The notes under the pieces were generated by a model. The model did not search any database and was not told the DNA's origin. It saw only the letters and a list, made by a program, of their open reading frames with translations. A DNA stretch of 32,891 bases from NCBI GenBank assembly GCA_015069185.1, contig SVJB01000020.1:1-32891 (forward strand), given 5' to 3'. How positions within the stretch are numbered: position 1 is the stretch's first letter; every line of letters starts with the position of its first letter. This DNA is from Oscillospiraceae bacterium. Lineage in GTDB: Bacteria; Bacillota; Clostridia; UBA1212; UBA1255. This document shows, piece by piece, positions 1-8,004 of the stretch. Position numbers and translations under genes: made by a program.

Positions 1-23
1 CTGAGTCTTTGCCCCTTTTTTGA

Positions 24-62
24 TATCACCTTGGGGCTTAGGTGGTACTATTTTGTTTTTTT
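24..62 (+). terminator. Possible rho-independent terminator at the left edge
   Basis: An 8-bp stem (24-31 with 40-47, one G-U pair) encloses an 8-nt loop and is followed by a T-rich run (48-62). It would end a plus-strand transcript entering from the left of the window. The loop contains GGGGC (33-37), which could instead pair with GCCCC at 11-15, so two competing structures are possible. The gene it would serve lies outside the window, so the call is tentative. Confidence 0.4.
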
Positions 63-126
63 GAAATATATTAAAAAATATGTGTTTTTTTAATCACTCC
101 TTACTTGACATATCACCGCTGGACTT

Positions 127-159
127 TTTTGTTAATAAGTAGGAGAATCATTAACAAAA
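127..159. repeat. 10-bp inverted repeat with 13-bp spacer
   Basis: TTTTGTTAAT (127-136) is repeated in inverted form as ATTAACAAAA (150-159) around a 13-bp spacer. As RNA the hairpin would be AT-rich and weak; as DNA it could be a widely spaced operator. The half-sites resemble the clostridial Rex site, but that site has a 4-bp gap and here the TTGTTAA and TTAACAA cores are 15 bp apart. No gene in the window obviously uses it. The rest of 1-180 shows no coding potential that I can support. Confidence 0.4.
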
Positions 160-185
160 CTCCCAAGGGGAAGAATAGCATAATA

Positions 186-225
186 TGAAAAAAAAATAAA
201 GTCCCTTGTTTAGGACAAGGGACTT
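186..225 (-). terminator. Rho-independent terminator of the lipoprotein gene
   Basis: A perfect 11-bp stem (199-209 with 215-225, 5-nt loop) is followed on the minus strand by a long U-rich run (about 186-198). It starts 20 bp past the stop codon of the lipoprotein gene, so it very probably ends that transcript. Confidence 0.9.
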
Positions 226-244
226 GTGAAGTACAAAGCTAATT

Positions 245-1762
245 TTAGTTACCTTTAATTGTTATATCGTCAACAAGAATTAAGTGCGCGCGGCCACCAA
301 AACCAAAAGATTTTGTAGTTGCAACTAGAGCATCTGTAGTAGATACAAGAACATTGCCATTAGCGTCTGAAATAGATGCTGTACGGTAATATTTCTCGCA
401 GTACTTTACAACTCTAGCAGGAAGAAGCTTATCATCAGCATATGCTACAGTTGCAATTAACGTATCACCGGACTTCAGTGTAATAGTGCCTTTACCATCA
501 TCTATAACTGTAAAGTTTCTGACTTCTGTAGAAAAGTCAATTCCGGTATCTATATCGCAACTTACGTAACCAAATGTACCATCATCTTTACATGTAATAA
601 TAAAGATTCTGACATTGCTACCATCCATGAACATTACACCAATACCACTATTGCCAACTATAGAGCCTTGGCCATCTCCTATAAGACCATTATTCTCATA
701 AAACCTACCAGATTCGTTATTTTCATCGCCGAAGTTTATCATCAAGCCTGCAAAATTATCTCTGGTATTGGTATTTTTTATATCAAAGGATAATGTATAG
801 CTACTACCTTGCTTTGCTCGTTCAATATACTTTATAGCGTCATATGACAGCCCTAACATAAGATCTTCCTTTTCTAACTTTGTCGTAGATTCCATTGTGC
901 CAAGGCTAATAACGAACTTATCAGACAGTCCCATTGCGCCAACGTCCGCGATCTTTTCTCCGTCACTGTAGTCTTCGAATGTCTCTGTATAATCAGCAAA
1001 TTTATCCACTGTTGTAGGTATTTTTTCTTCTTTATCTGAAGGTGGTGCATCTGCGATTAATTTATCAGCGTAAATTTCAGTATAAGCTGCATCGTATTTA
1101 TTGGCATCTTCTTCAGATATAAAAGCACCCATATAACCAATGTATATTTTCTCACCGGGCTTGGAGATAGCCGGGAATCTCACTCCTATATAGTCGCCTT
1201 GTGCAGCAGTAAACAAATCAGCAAACTTAACTACACACACATGCCAATCTCCATCTGTGACAAGTGGCAAATCACCCCACCAGCCAACTTGTGGAATAGG
1301 TCCTCCGTTTGTTGTAGCCGCATAGAAATGGTTGTTTACATCAATAGTCTGACCAAAAGCAATTTTATATTTAAAAGCGAAATAAGGATATGATTCTATA
1401 TTTACAGTATCATAAAACGGAATAAGAAAATTAAAATCATTTCCATCACCGCTTGTAACAGTAAGGAATGGATTATCCTTCTCCACTACTCCCTCACAAC
1501 TACTAAAAGCAATACCTGTTTCATCATCTTCTGCAAAGCTTGTTAAAATAGCATCTACCAAGCCGGGGTCAACAGTCGGTTTAGGCACCGGAGTAGCTGT
1601 AGGTACCGGGGTGGCTGTAGGTACTGCTGTGGGAGCAGAAGTAGGAGATACTGTAGCAGAGGCAGGCTCTTTTGTTGTACCAGGAGTATCAGCGTCACCA
1701 CAAGCAACAAAAAAAACAGCGCTCATGCAAATCGAACAAATAATGATTAAAAACCTTTTCAT
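245..1762 (-). CDS. Surface lipoprotein with two putative carbohydrate-binding domains
   Basis: This encodes a 505-residue exported lipoprotein of unknown function. Residues 1-21 form a lipoprotein signal peptide with the probable acylated Cys21 (FFVAC). A Pro/Thr-rich linker with repeated TATPVP units (about 28-63) then holds the rest away from the membrane. Two regions follow. Residues 65-235 look like a beta-sandwich rich in aromatics and glycines (for example VGWWGD). Residues 255-505 look like a concanavalin/LamG-type sandwich ending in the typical DDITI strand. I see no catalytic motif. Such linker-plus-sandwich lipoproteins often bind glycans or hydrolase substrates, but that role is inferred. 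The start is supported by AAAGGA upstream of the ATG. The gene is monocistronic, with its own promoter and terminator. Confidence 0.75.
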   Translation of the reverse strand: MKRFLIIICSICMSAVFFVACGDADTPGTTKEPASATVSPTSAPTAVPTATPVPTATPVPKPTVDPGLVDAILTSFAEDDETGIAFSSCEGVVEKDNPFLTVTSGDGNDFNFLIPFYDTVNIESYPYFAFKYKIAFGQTIDVNNHFYAATTNGGPIPQVGWWGDLPLVTDGDWHVCVVKFADLFTAAQGDYIGVRFPAISKPGEKIYIGYMGAFISEEDANKYDAAYTEIYADKLIADAPPSDKEEKIPTTVDKFADYTETFEDYSDGEKIADVGAMGLSDKFVISLGTMESTTKLEKEDLMLGLSYDAIKYIERAKQGSSYTLSFDIKNTNTRDNFAGLMINFGDENNESGRFYENNGLIGDGQGSIVGNSGIGVMFMDGSNVRIFIITCKDDGTFGYVSCDIDTGIDFSTEVRNFTVIDDGKGTITLKSGDTLIATVAYADDKLLPARVVKYCEKYYRTASISDANGNVLVSTTDALVATTKSFGFGGRAHLILVDDITIKGN

Positions 1763-1796
1763 TGGAATTTTCCTTTCATGTTTAGATTATTGTTAG

Positions 1797-1825
1797 ATTA
1801 TAATCTATTCATAGATAATACGCAA
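1797..1825 (-). promoter_or_regulatory. Promoter of the lipoprotein gene
   Basis: On the minus strand TTGCGT (1820-1825) lies 17 bp upstream of a perfect TATAAT (1797-1802). Transcription should start near 1790, about 28 nt before the lipoprotein ATG. Just upstream of the -35 box, the plus-strand heptamer TGTAACA occurs twice with an 11-bp period (about 1834-1851). That could be an activator or repressor site. Confidence 0.75.
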
Positions 1826-1886
1826 GGGGCTTATGTAACACAACTGTAACAAAGTTAATTTTTCCTTCATTTTATTTATCTTTATA

Positions 1887-1915
1887 AAATAAAAAGCCTG
1901 TGAAAAATCACAGGC
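1887..1915 (-). terminator. Rho-independent terminator of the asd-dapA-dapB operon
   Basis: A perfect 8-bp stem, GCCTGTGA with TCACAGGC (1896-1915, 4-nt loop), is followed on the minus strand by TTTTTATTTTAT. It lies about 22 bp beyond the dapB stop and should end the diaminopimelate operon. Confidence 0.88.
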
Positions 1916-1937
1916 CTGCAAAAGCTCAAATATCATA

Positions 1938-2714
1938 TTAAAGATCTTTGATCATTGAATCCATATCGTACATACCAGCCGGCTTACCGGAAAGGAATAT
2001 AGCTGCACGAATAGCGCCATTAGCAAAAACATCACGGGACATAGCTTTGTGAGAAATCTCAATAACTTCGTTCTCCCCGGCAAAAATAACATCGTGATCG
2101 CCTATAATATTACCTCCGCGAACGCTACTGATACCAATCTCATTCTTGCTACGTTTTGCAGAGCGAGAATGTCTGTCATATATGTATTCACACTTATCAT
2201 TATTAACACTGTTAACAGCATCCGCCAGCGCCAGAGCTGTACCGCTGGGGCTATCCAATTTCTTATTGTGATGTTTCTCAACTATCTCAATATCAAAAGA
2301 ATCTCCCAGGAACATTGTCGCGCGTTTCACCAAATCCTTGAGCATACAGATACCGATAGAGTAATTTGCTGCATAAAACAGCGGAATCTTTGCTGATGTT
2401 TCCTGCATATGTTGCTTGTCCTTCTGTGTAATTCCCGTAGTAGCAACAACTATAGGTGTATTGCGTGACGCAGCAAAATCAACAATAGACTTTACAACAG
2501 AAAAATGAGAGAAATCTATAATGCAGTCAACATTCATGTCAGCCGGCACTTCTGAAATAGATTTAAAAACCGGGTACGGGTTGGTTACATTATCCGCAAC
2601 ATCAATACCATACACAACTTCACAATTATACTGATTATCATTATCCAGGAGAATGAGGCGGGAAATCGCCTGCCCCATTCTACCGTTACATCCGTTAATA
2701 GCAACTCTTGTCAT
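1938..2714 (-). CDS. dapB: 4-hydroxy-tetrahydrodipicolinate reductase (DapB)
   Basis: DapB reduces 4-hydroxy-tetrahydrodipicolinate to tetrahydrodipicolinate with NAD(P)H in the diaminopimelate route to lysine and peptidoglycan. It is cytoplasmic. The 258 residues fit the family length. The N-terminal nucleotide-binding loop GCNGRMG is at residues 8-14, and the catalytic and substrate segment EKHHNKKLDSPSGTA, with paired His and the Lys, lies mid-protein. The start is fixed by AAGGTGATC just before the ATG. The gene begins 9 bp after the dapA stop and is the last gene of asd-dapA-dapB, followed by a strong terminator. Confidence 0.96.
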   Translation of the reverse strand: MTRVAINGCNGRMGQAISRLILLDNDNQYNCEVVYGIDVADNVTNPYPVFKSISEVPADMNVDCIIDFSHFSVVKSIVDFAASRNTPIVVATTGITQKDKQHMQETSAKIPLFYAANYSIGICMLKDLVKRATMFLGDSFDIEIVEKHHNKKLDSPSGTALALADAVNSVNNDKCEYIYDRHSRSAKRSKNEIGISSVRGGNIIGDHDVIFAGENEVIEISHKAMSRDVFANGAIRAAIFLSGKPAGMYDMDSMIKDL

Positions 2715-2723
2715 ATGATCACC

Positions 2724-3611
2724 TTAAATCAAACCAAAATCCTGCATTGCTTTAGCCAAAGCAGCTTTACCCTCTGTAGACATATCAACAAGAGGCATTC
2801 TTACGTGTCCGCATTCGTATCCGAGCATGCTCACTGCAGCCTTAACAGGTATAGGGTTAACATCTGAGAACAATGCGTTAACCAAGGGCAATACGTCTGT
2901 CTGCATCTTCCAGCATTTCTCAGGCTGACCATCAAAATATGCCTGACAAAGATCATGTGTATATCTGGGTGCTACATTAGCAAGTACAGAAATGACACCA
3001 CTACCACCTGCACCAAGCAAGAAAGCAACCTGGCCATCTTCGCCTGAGTAAATATTAATATTATCTCCGCAAAGTCTCTTCACCTCAGGAACCTGAAGCA
3101 AATTACACTCTTTTACAGCATTAATATTATCAATCTTTGCCAGTTCTGCAATAGTAGCCGGAGCAAGATTTACACCTGTTCGGCTAGGTACATTGTAAAG
3201 AACAATCGGAATCTTTACGCTGTTTGCGATAGCCGTAAAGTGCGCAACCAAGCCGCGTTGTGATGTTTTGTTATAGTATGGAGTAACAGATAACAAAGCA
3301 TCCGCACCAAGCGCCTCAGCCTTCTGGCTCAGCTTAATTGCGTGAATTGTATCATTACTTCCTGTACCTGCGACAACCGGAACACGACCAGCAACCTTCT
3401 TAACCGCGTATTCAATTACAGCCAGGTGCTCGTCATCCGGCATAGAAGAAGCCTCTCCAGTAGTGCCACAAATAATAATAGCATCTGTTCCATTTTCAAT
3501 CTGGAACTCAATCAAAGTGCCCAGCATATCATAATCAACTGTCTCGGCGCGCTCCCCCTTCATTGGGGTAACAATAGCAACTCCTGAGCCTGTGAAAATC
3601 TTCTTTTTCAT
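2724..3611 (-). CDS. dapA: 4-hydroxy-tetrahydrodipicolinate synthase (DapA)
   Basis: DapA condenses pyruvate with aspartate semialdehyde, the first committed step of diaminopimelate and lysine synthesis. The 295-residue protein has the expected (beta/alpha)8-barrel landmarks: GTTGEASSM (pyruvate carboxylate binding), YYNKTSQRG, LYNVPSRTG with the catalytic Tyr, and the Schiff-base Lys in INAVKECN. AGGAGG precedes the ATG. It sits 17 bp after asd and 9 bp before dapB, so the three genes form one operon that converts aspartyl phosphate to tetrahydrodipicolinate. Feedback control by lysine cannot be judged from sequence alone. Confidence 0.96.
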   Translation of the reverse strand: MKKKIFTGSGVAIVTPMKGERAETVDYDMLGTLIEFQIENGTDAIIICGTTGEASSMPDDEHLAVIEYAVKKVAGRVPVVAGTGSNDTIHAIKLSQKAEALGADALLSVTPYYNKTSQRGLVAHFTAIANSVKIPIVLYNVPSRTGVNLAPATIAELAKIDNINAVKECNLLQVPEVKRLCGDNINIYSGEDGQVAFLLGAGGSGVISVLANVAPRYTHDLCQAYFDGQPEKCWKMQTDVLPLVNALFSDVNPIPVKAAVSMLGYECGHVRMPLVDMSTEGKAALAKAMQDFGLI

Positions 3612-3628
3612 TTTACATCCTCCTAAAA

Positions 3629-4711
3629 TCAGTCAATGTATCCCTCTGCACAAAGAAGTTCAGCCATAAGAACGGCACCGCCTGCTGCACCTCTTAATGT
3701 GTTATGTGAGAGACAAACAAACTTAATATCATACTGTGTATCAGCACGAAGTCTACCAATACTAACTCCCATGCCACCATATAAATCACGATCCAACTTA
3801 GTTTGTGGTCTATTGTCTTCTCTAAAGTAAGTAAGGAACTTTTCAGGAGCACTGGGAAGCTTAAGCTCCTGCGCTCTACCCTTGTAATTATCCCAAATAT
3901 CAATAATTTCGTCCATAGGGGGTAATTTTCCTGAGAACTTAGCAAAAGCAGCACCCATGTGGCCGTCTGAACAAGGAACGCGCAAACACTGAGCCGTAAA
4001 CATAGGTGAGCTTGCAGGTTTGATTACATTGCCCTCAATAGTACCAAACAGCTTAAGAGGCTCGATCTCAGACTTCTCCTCTTCTCCACCGATATACGGA
4101 ATAACATTATCAATCATCTCAGGCCATGTAGCAAAAGTCTTGCCGGCGCCTGATATAGCCTGATATGTGCAAACGAGAACTCTCTCTAAACCAAACTGAC
4201 GGAGCGGATGAAGTGCCGGCACATAGCTTTGCAGTGAGCAGTTTGACTTAACAGCAACAAATCCTCTCTTAGTGCCAAGTCTTGCTCTCTGAGCAGGAAT
4301 AATAGCAGCATGTTCAGGGTTGATTTCCGGAACAATCATAGGAACATCAGGAGTGAGTCTGTTAGCGCTGTTATTAGAAACAACAGGACACTCAAGCTTC
4401 GCATACATTTCCTCCAAAGCTTTTGTTTCGTCTTTCTTCATATCAACTGCGCAGAAAATAAAATCAACCTCTCCGGCAATTTCCTTAGCATCTGCCATAG
4501 CATCTTTAACAACTATGTTTTTATATTTTTCCGGTATAGGTGTAGTCATAGCCCATTTTGCGCCTACTGCCTCTTCATATGTTTTACCGGCAGAACGGCT
4601 ACTGGCAGCCAGTATCTTAACACTAAACCACGGGTGATTCTCAAGCAGGAGCATAAATCTCTGTCCTACCATACCCGTCGCACCTATAATACCTACGTTA
4701 TAATTTTTCAT
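3629..4711 (-). CDS. asd: Aspartate-semialdehyde dehydrogenase, archaeal/fungal-type
   Basis: Asd reduces aspartyl phosphate to aspartate semialdehyde with NADPH, the branch point for lysine, threonine and methionine. The 360-residue protein starts with the Rossmann loop GIIGATGMVGQ (residues 8-18) and carries the catalytic Cys158 in SNCS. Segments such as YQAISGAGKTFATWPEMIDN and IPYIGGEEEKSE, and the length, match the archaeal/fungal branch (asd_EA type) rather than the usual ~330-residue bacterial branch. GGAGG stands before the ATG. It is the first gene of asd-dapA-dapB, with a candidate promoter in the short gap after the ispF-like gene. Confidence 0.95.
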   Translation of the reverse strand: MKNYNVGIIGATGMVGQRFMLLLENHPWFSVKILAASSRSAGKTYEEAVGAKWAMTTPIPEKYKNIVVKDAMADAKEIAGEVDFIFCAVDMKKDETKALEEMYAKLECPVVSNNSANRLTPDVPMIVPEINPEHAAIIPAQRARLGTKRGFVAVKSNCSLQSYVPALHPLRQFGLERVLVCTYQAISGAGKTFATWPEMIDNVIPYIGGEEEKSEIEPLKLFGTIEGNVIKPASSPMFTAQCLRVPCSDGHMGAAFAKFSGKLPPMDEIIDIWDNYKGRAQELKLPSAPEKFLTYFREDNRPQTKLDRDLYGGMGVSIGRLRADTQYDIKFVCLSHNTLRGAAGGAVLMAELLCAEGYID

Positions 4712-4726
4712 AATAAGCCTCCAAAT

Positions 4727-4754
4727 AATATAAATATATGCAAGTCAAAGTCAA
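4727..4754 (-). promoter_or_regulatory. Candidate promoter of the asd-dapA-dapB operon
   Basis: On the minus strand TTGACT (4749-4754) is separated by 16 bp from TATATT (4727-4732), just upstream of the asd ribosome site. A second TTGACT directly follows the first (4743-4748). The leader would be only about 15 nt, which leaves no room for a lysine riboswitch. Read-through from the ispF-like gene is also possible. Confidence 0.5.
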
Positions 4755-4767
4755 TAATGTTCTAATG

Positions 4768-5256
4768 TCAATCAACTTCAGCTGTAATCACACAAAAAAC
4801 TGATATACCTTCTCCTCTGCCAAAGCTTGTCAATCCCTCTCCCGAAGTTGCCGTGATACCTACATGATCTGTACTCATACCAGGACACATCCCGGCAATA
4901 CTTTGCCTCATAGATTCGATATAACCTGCAAGTTTAGGACTCCTGCACTCTACTGTAAACGATATGTGAACCAGTCGCATGTTCCTTGCCGCCAGATCAT
5001 CAAGCGCTACTTTAAGGTATCTACTTGAATCAGTAATCCCCTCGCGACACATCTTATCTGCAACCTCACCCAGGATGTTCCTACACGTAAGGCCTGACAC
5101 AGCATTTGTCAATGCATGTAGCACCACATCACCATCACTATTTGCATCTGCATGATATGTAGCTTCCTCTATAGCAACACCACCCAGCACCAGGGGCTTG
5201 TCTGTCCCCTGTACTAATCTGTGTGAATCCTGACCTATAGCACATACAGTTCGCAT
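4768..5256 (-). CDS. Divergent IspF-like (2-C-methyl-D-erythritol 2,4-cyclodiphosphate synthase family) protein
   Basis: The 162 residues align along their length with IspF of the MEP isoprenoid pathway: IGQDSHRL (the D-x-H metal pair), LGGV, SDGDVVLHAL (third metal His), SPKL, MRQSIA and GRGEG. Several residues conserved in classic IspF differ. The His before SDGD (His34 in E. coli) is Asn here, the Asp in HALTDA is Asn, the GDIG...FPDTD loop is missing, and KATTTE reads TATSGE. It may be a distinct subfamily with altered chemistry. I chose the ATG at 5256 because it fits the family N-terminus; a TTG at 5289, overlapping the dut stop, is the alternative. The gene is the last of the GSIII-dipeptidase-serS-dut series, and no ispD is nearby. 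Confidence 0.8.
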   Translation of the reverse strand: MRTVCAIGQDSHRLVQGTDKPLVLGGVAIEEATYHADANSDGDVVLHALTNAVSGLTCRNILGEVADKMCREGITDSSRYLKVALDDLAARNMRLVHISFTVECRSPKLAGYIESMRQSIAGMCPGMSTDHVGITATSGEGLTSFGRGEGISVFCVITAEVD

Positions 5257-5285
5257 ACTGTCACTCAAACCTTTCTCGGTGAAAA

Positions 5286-5735
5286 TCAATTCTTACCGGT
5301 GGATCCAAAGCCACCGCCTCTATTTTCACCGATTTCTGCCACGCTGTCAACAACTTTGAAAGCAATATGTGGCACTTTTTGTAAAACAAATTGAGCAATT
5401 CTGTCTCCTTTTGAGATTTCATAGCTCTCATCAAGAGAGGTATTAGTCATTATAATGCATATTTCATCTCGATAACCGGCGTCAATGGTTCCCGGGCTAT
5501 TGGAAATACGCATAGGAGTTTTAAGCGACAACCCACTTCGCGGACGTACCTGAATCTCATAGCCCTCTGGGATAGCAACCTTAAGACCTGTAGGCACCAG
5601 CACTGTCTCGCCCGGATTTACGTGTATATCTTTAGTACTCCTTACATCCATACCGGCGTCACCTGGTTTGGAGTATTTTGGGAGCACAACATCCGGAGAA
5701 ACGAGCTCTACACAAACTTCAACATTCTCAAACAT
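5286..5735 (-). CDS. dut: dUTP diphosphatase (dUTPase)
   Basis: This hydrolyses dUTP to dUMP and pyrophosphate, keeping uracil out of DNA and feeding dTMP synthesis. The 149 residues contain all five trimeric-dUTPase motifs in order: AGMDVRS, PRSGLSLKT, GTIDAGYRDE (with the catalytic Asp), GDRIAQFVL, and the C-terminal P-loop-like RGGGFGSTG. The length is typical. It starts 10 bp after the serS stop, and its end lies next to the ispF-like gene, so it is co-transcribed with both. AAGGAGAC stands before the ATG. Confidence 0.97.
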   Translation of the reverse strand: MFENVEVCVELVSPDVVLPKYSKPGDAGMDVRSTKDIHVNPGETVLVPTGLKVAIPEGYEIQVRPRSGLSLKTPMRISNSPGTIDAGYRDEICIIMTNTSLDESYEISKGDRIAQFVLQKVPHIAFKVVDSVAEIGENRGGGFGSTGKN

Positions 5736-5745
5736 AAAAGTCTCC

Positions 5746-7032
5746 TTATTTCTTAGGGATTAATTTCTCAGTCATACCCATGTACGGTCTGAGCTTCTCA
5801 GGAATATTAATGCTGCCGTCTTCGTTGTAGTTGTTCTCTAAGAATGCTATGAGCATACGCGGAGGTGCTACAACTGTGTTATTAAGCGTATGTGCAAAGT
5901 AGTTGCCATTCTCCCCCTTGATTCTGATACCAAGACGACGGCTCTGGGCGTCTGTAAGGTTAGAGCATGATCCGACTTCAAAATACTTCTTCTGGCGCGG
6001 GCTCCATGCCTCAACGTCAACGGACTTGGACTTAAGGTCAGCAAGATCACCGGAGCAACACTCTAATGTGCGTACAGGAACATCCAGATTACGGAAAAGT
6101 TCTACTGTATATGACCACATTTTATCGTACCAATCGTAGCTATCCTCAGGCTCACAAACAACGATCATTTCCTGTTTCTCAAACTGATGGATCCTGTAAA
6201 CGCCACGCTCTTCGATACCATGTGCGCCCTTTTCTTTACGGAAACACGGAGAATATGATGTCATTGTATATGGCAGGTCTGCTTTTTGAAGAATTTCGTT
6301 CTTGAACTTACCGATCATTGAGTGCTCAGATGTACCGATAAGATACAGGTCCTCACCTTCAATTTTGTACATCATAGCGTCCATTTCTTCAAAGCTCATA
6401 ACGCCTGTAACAACGTCGCTTCTGATCATGTAAGGCGGGATGCAATAAATAAAGCCTTTGCTGATCATAAAGTCCCGTGCGTATGCAAGTACAGCAGAGT
6501 GAAGTCTTGCGATATCGCCCATCAGGTAATAAAATCCGTTACCGGCCACTTTTCGTGCGCTATCTAAATCAATACCACAAAAGCGCTCCATTATATCTGA
6601 ATGATATGGAATCTCGTAATCCGGAACTACAGGCTCGCCGTATTTCTTAACCTCAACATTTTCAGAATCGTCCTTACCAATCGGAACTGATTCATGGAGG
6701 AAGTTAGGAATCTTCATCATACGTTCCTTGATAGCAGCAGCATAATCAGCCTCTTGCTGTTCAATGTCGATAAGCTCCTTATTAATCTGGCCTACACGTG
6801 CCTTGAGTTCGTTTGCCTCGTCCTTCTTGCCTTCACGCATGAGCATACCAATTTTCTGGCTAAGCTCATTTTTTTCTTTACGGGCATCGTTACCTCTTTG
6901 AATAGCTTGTCTATTCTTAACATCAAGTTCAAGAACCTGGTCTACAAGCACAAGCTTGTGATCCTGGAACTTTTTCTTAATATTTTCTCTGACCAAGTCA
7001 GGATTTTCACGCAAAATTTTAATATCAATCAT
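5746..7032 (-). CDS. serS: Seryl-tRNA synthetase
   Basis: This charges tRNA-Ser (and tRNA-Sec where present). The 428 residues show an N-terminal helical arm (about 1-110, rich in charged heptads) and a class II catalytic core. The core has TSEHS, motif 2 FRKEKGAHGIEERG followed by YRIHQFEKQE, and a C-terminal motif 3 region around NNTVVAPPRMLIAFLE. The TSEHS element replaces the more familiar TAE(V/I)P stretch, which marks a subtype that I believe recurs in Firmicutes. The ATG overlaps the dipeptidase stop as ATGA, so translation is probably coupled; GGAGG lies upstream. I see no T-box before this gene. Confidence 0.96.
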   Translation of the reverse strand: MIDIKILRENPDLVRENIKKKFQDHKLVLVDQVLELDVKNRQAIQRGNDARKEKNELSQKIGMLMREGKKDEANELKARVGQINKELIDIEQQEADYAAAIKERMMKIPNFLHESVPIGKDDSENVEVKKYGEPVVPDYEIPYHSDIMERFCGIDLDSARKVAGNGFYYLMGDIARLHSAVLAYARDFMISKGFIYCIPPYMIRSDVVTGVMSFEEMDAMMYKIEGEDLYLIGTSEHSMIGKFKNEILQKADLPYTMTSYSPCFRKEKGAHGIEERGVYRIHQFEKQEMIVVCEPEDSYDWYDKMWSYTVELFRNLDVPVRTLECCSGDLADLKSKSVDVEAWSPRQKKYFEVGSCSNLTDAQSRRLGIRIKGENGNYFAHTLNNTVVAPPRMLIAFLENNYNEDGSINIPEKLRPYMGMTEKLIPKK

Positions 7033-7982
7033 TTGAGAACCTCCGTAAATACTCTTTCCATATTTTTATGTGAAATCTTATCGATTTGCTCCTGTGTGTA
7101 ATTCATTTTACCAAGTCGGTTCAGGATTCTGTACAGATCCCGCGCTCCGCTTATGCCCTCCGGCGGTAAGTCTATACCGTCAAAGTCTGTGCCTATTCCT
7201 ATATTATCAATACCGCCCAATGCCGCAAAGTGCTCTATGTGAGCAATTATTGTATCTATCGTAGCGCGGCTGCCATCGTCAGTCAGGAAGGCGCTATATA
7301 GATTAATGCCTGTGACACCGCCCTTCTCAATTAGCACCTCAAACTGTTGGTCTGTCAAGTTTCTCGGGTGCGGTGACAGCGCCTTTGCGTTTGAGTGAGA
7401 CGCGATAAAAGGATTTACTGTGGTGTCGGCCACGTCATAAAAGCCTTTTTCGGAAATGTGTGATACATCTACTACCATGCCCAAACTGTCCATTTCCTTG
7501 ACTACCTTAAAACCAAATTCTGTAAGTCCGCCTCTCTCGTTGCCAGGTATCTGCCTGCAGTTGGTATCACTTATCAGATATGGAGTATTCCATGTAAGTG
7601 CTATTGCCCGCACTCCCATATCGTACAGCCTACTCACGCCTGATACATCAGTACCGATTGCCTCTCCGCCTTCGATTGCCAACATCAACTTGTGTGTGTA
7701 TCGGCTGTCCATAACATCGCTACTTGTCTTAATAATACCGAAGGATGGATTTTCCGCAGCGATTTTATTGAAAATCTCCACATACCTCTCAACTTTCCAG
7801 TCAACAGAGTCTTGCTTCTTAAGCGCCCCTATGTCTGTCCACAGTGCCATCACCTGTGTGTATCCGGCATATTCCTCGGCTTGTTTTAAATTAAAATGTC
7901 TATCCGTATCTCTGATGAACTCGCTGTCTCGCAGTGTTGTGAGTGTATCACAATGAGCATCAAAGATTTTGTAATCATGCAT
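7029..7982 (-). CDS. Membrane dipeptidase family (M19) peptidase
   Basis: This is a cytoplasmic zinc dipeptidase of the renal-dipeptidase (M19) family, which cleaves dipeptides, including ones with a D-residue. The 317 residues carry the metal ligands in order: FDAHCDT (H10 and D12), the bridging Glu in AIEGGEAIG, VSHISEKGF, ASHSNAKAL, and GTDFDG near the C-terminus. There is no signal peptide despite the family name. I placed the start at the ATG at 7982, preceded by AAAGGAAG; an in-frame ATG at 8012 would overlap the glutamine synthetase gene and add ten unrelated residues. The gene starts 22 bp after the glutamine synthetase stop and overlaps serS by 4 bp. Confidence 0.92.
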   Translation of the reverse strand: MHDYKIFDAHCDTLTTLRDSEFIRDTDRHFNLKQAEEYAGYTQVMALWTDIGALKKQDSVDWKVERYVEIFNKIAAENPSFGIIKTSSDVMDSRYTHKLMLAIEGGEAIGTDVSGVSRLYDMGVRAIALTWNTPYLISDTNCRQIPGNERGGLTEFGFKVVKEMDSLGMVVDVSHISEKGFYDVADTTVNPFIASHSNAKALSPHPRNLTDQQFEVLIEKGGVTGINLYSAFLTDDGSRATIDTIIAHIEHFAALGGIDNIGIGTDFDGIDLPPEGISGARDLYRILNRLGKMNYTQEQIDKISHKNMERVFTEVLK

Positions 7983-8004
7983 CCGAATTACTTCCTTTCT
8001 GCAA

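Noticed and set aside
40-48. AGGTGGTAC on the plus strand, resembling a T-box core
   Set aside because: It lacks the following CCGCG/CACG part and has no specifier stem or downstream terminator of the T-box kind; it is better explained as a hairpin arm.
127-159. Rex-like site (TTGTTAA / TTAACAA)
   Set aside because: The two cores are 15 bp apart, but the known site has a 4-bp gap.
4310-4765. 151-residue plus-strand open frame opposite asd
   Set aside because: It is a shadow of the asd reading frame, with Cys/Ser-rich antisense composition, no ribosome site and no recognisable domain.
4712-4767. Lysine riboswitch before asd
   Set aside because: The gap is only 56 bp, far too short for the ~170-nt aptamer.
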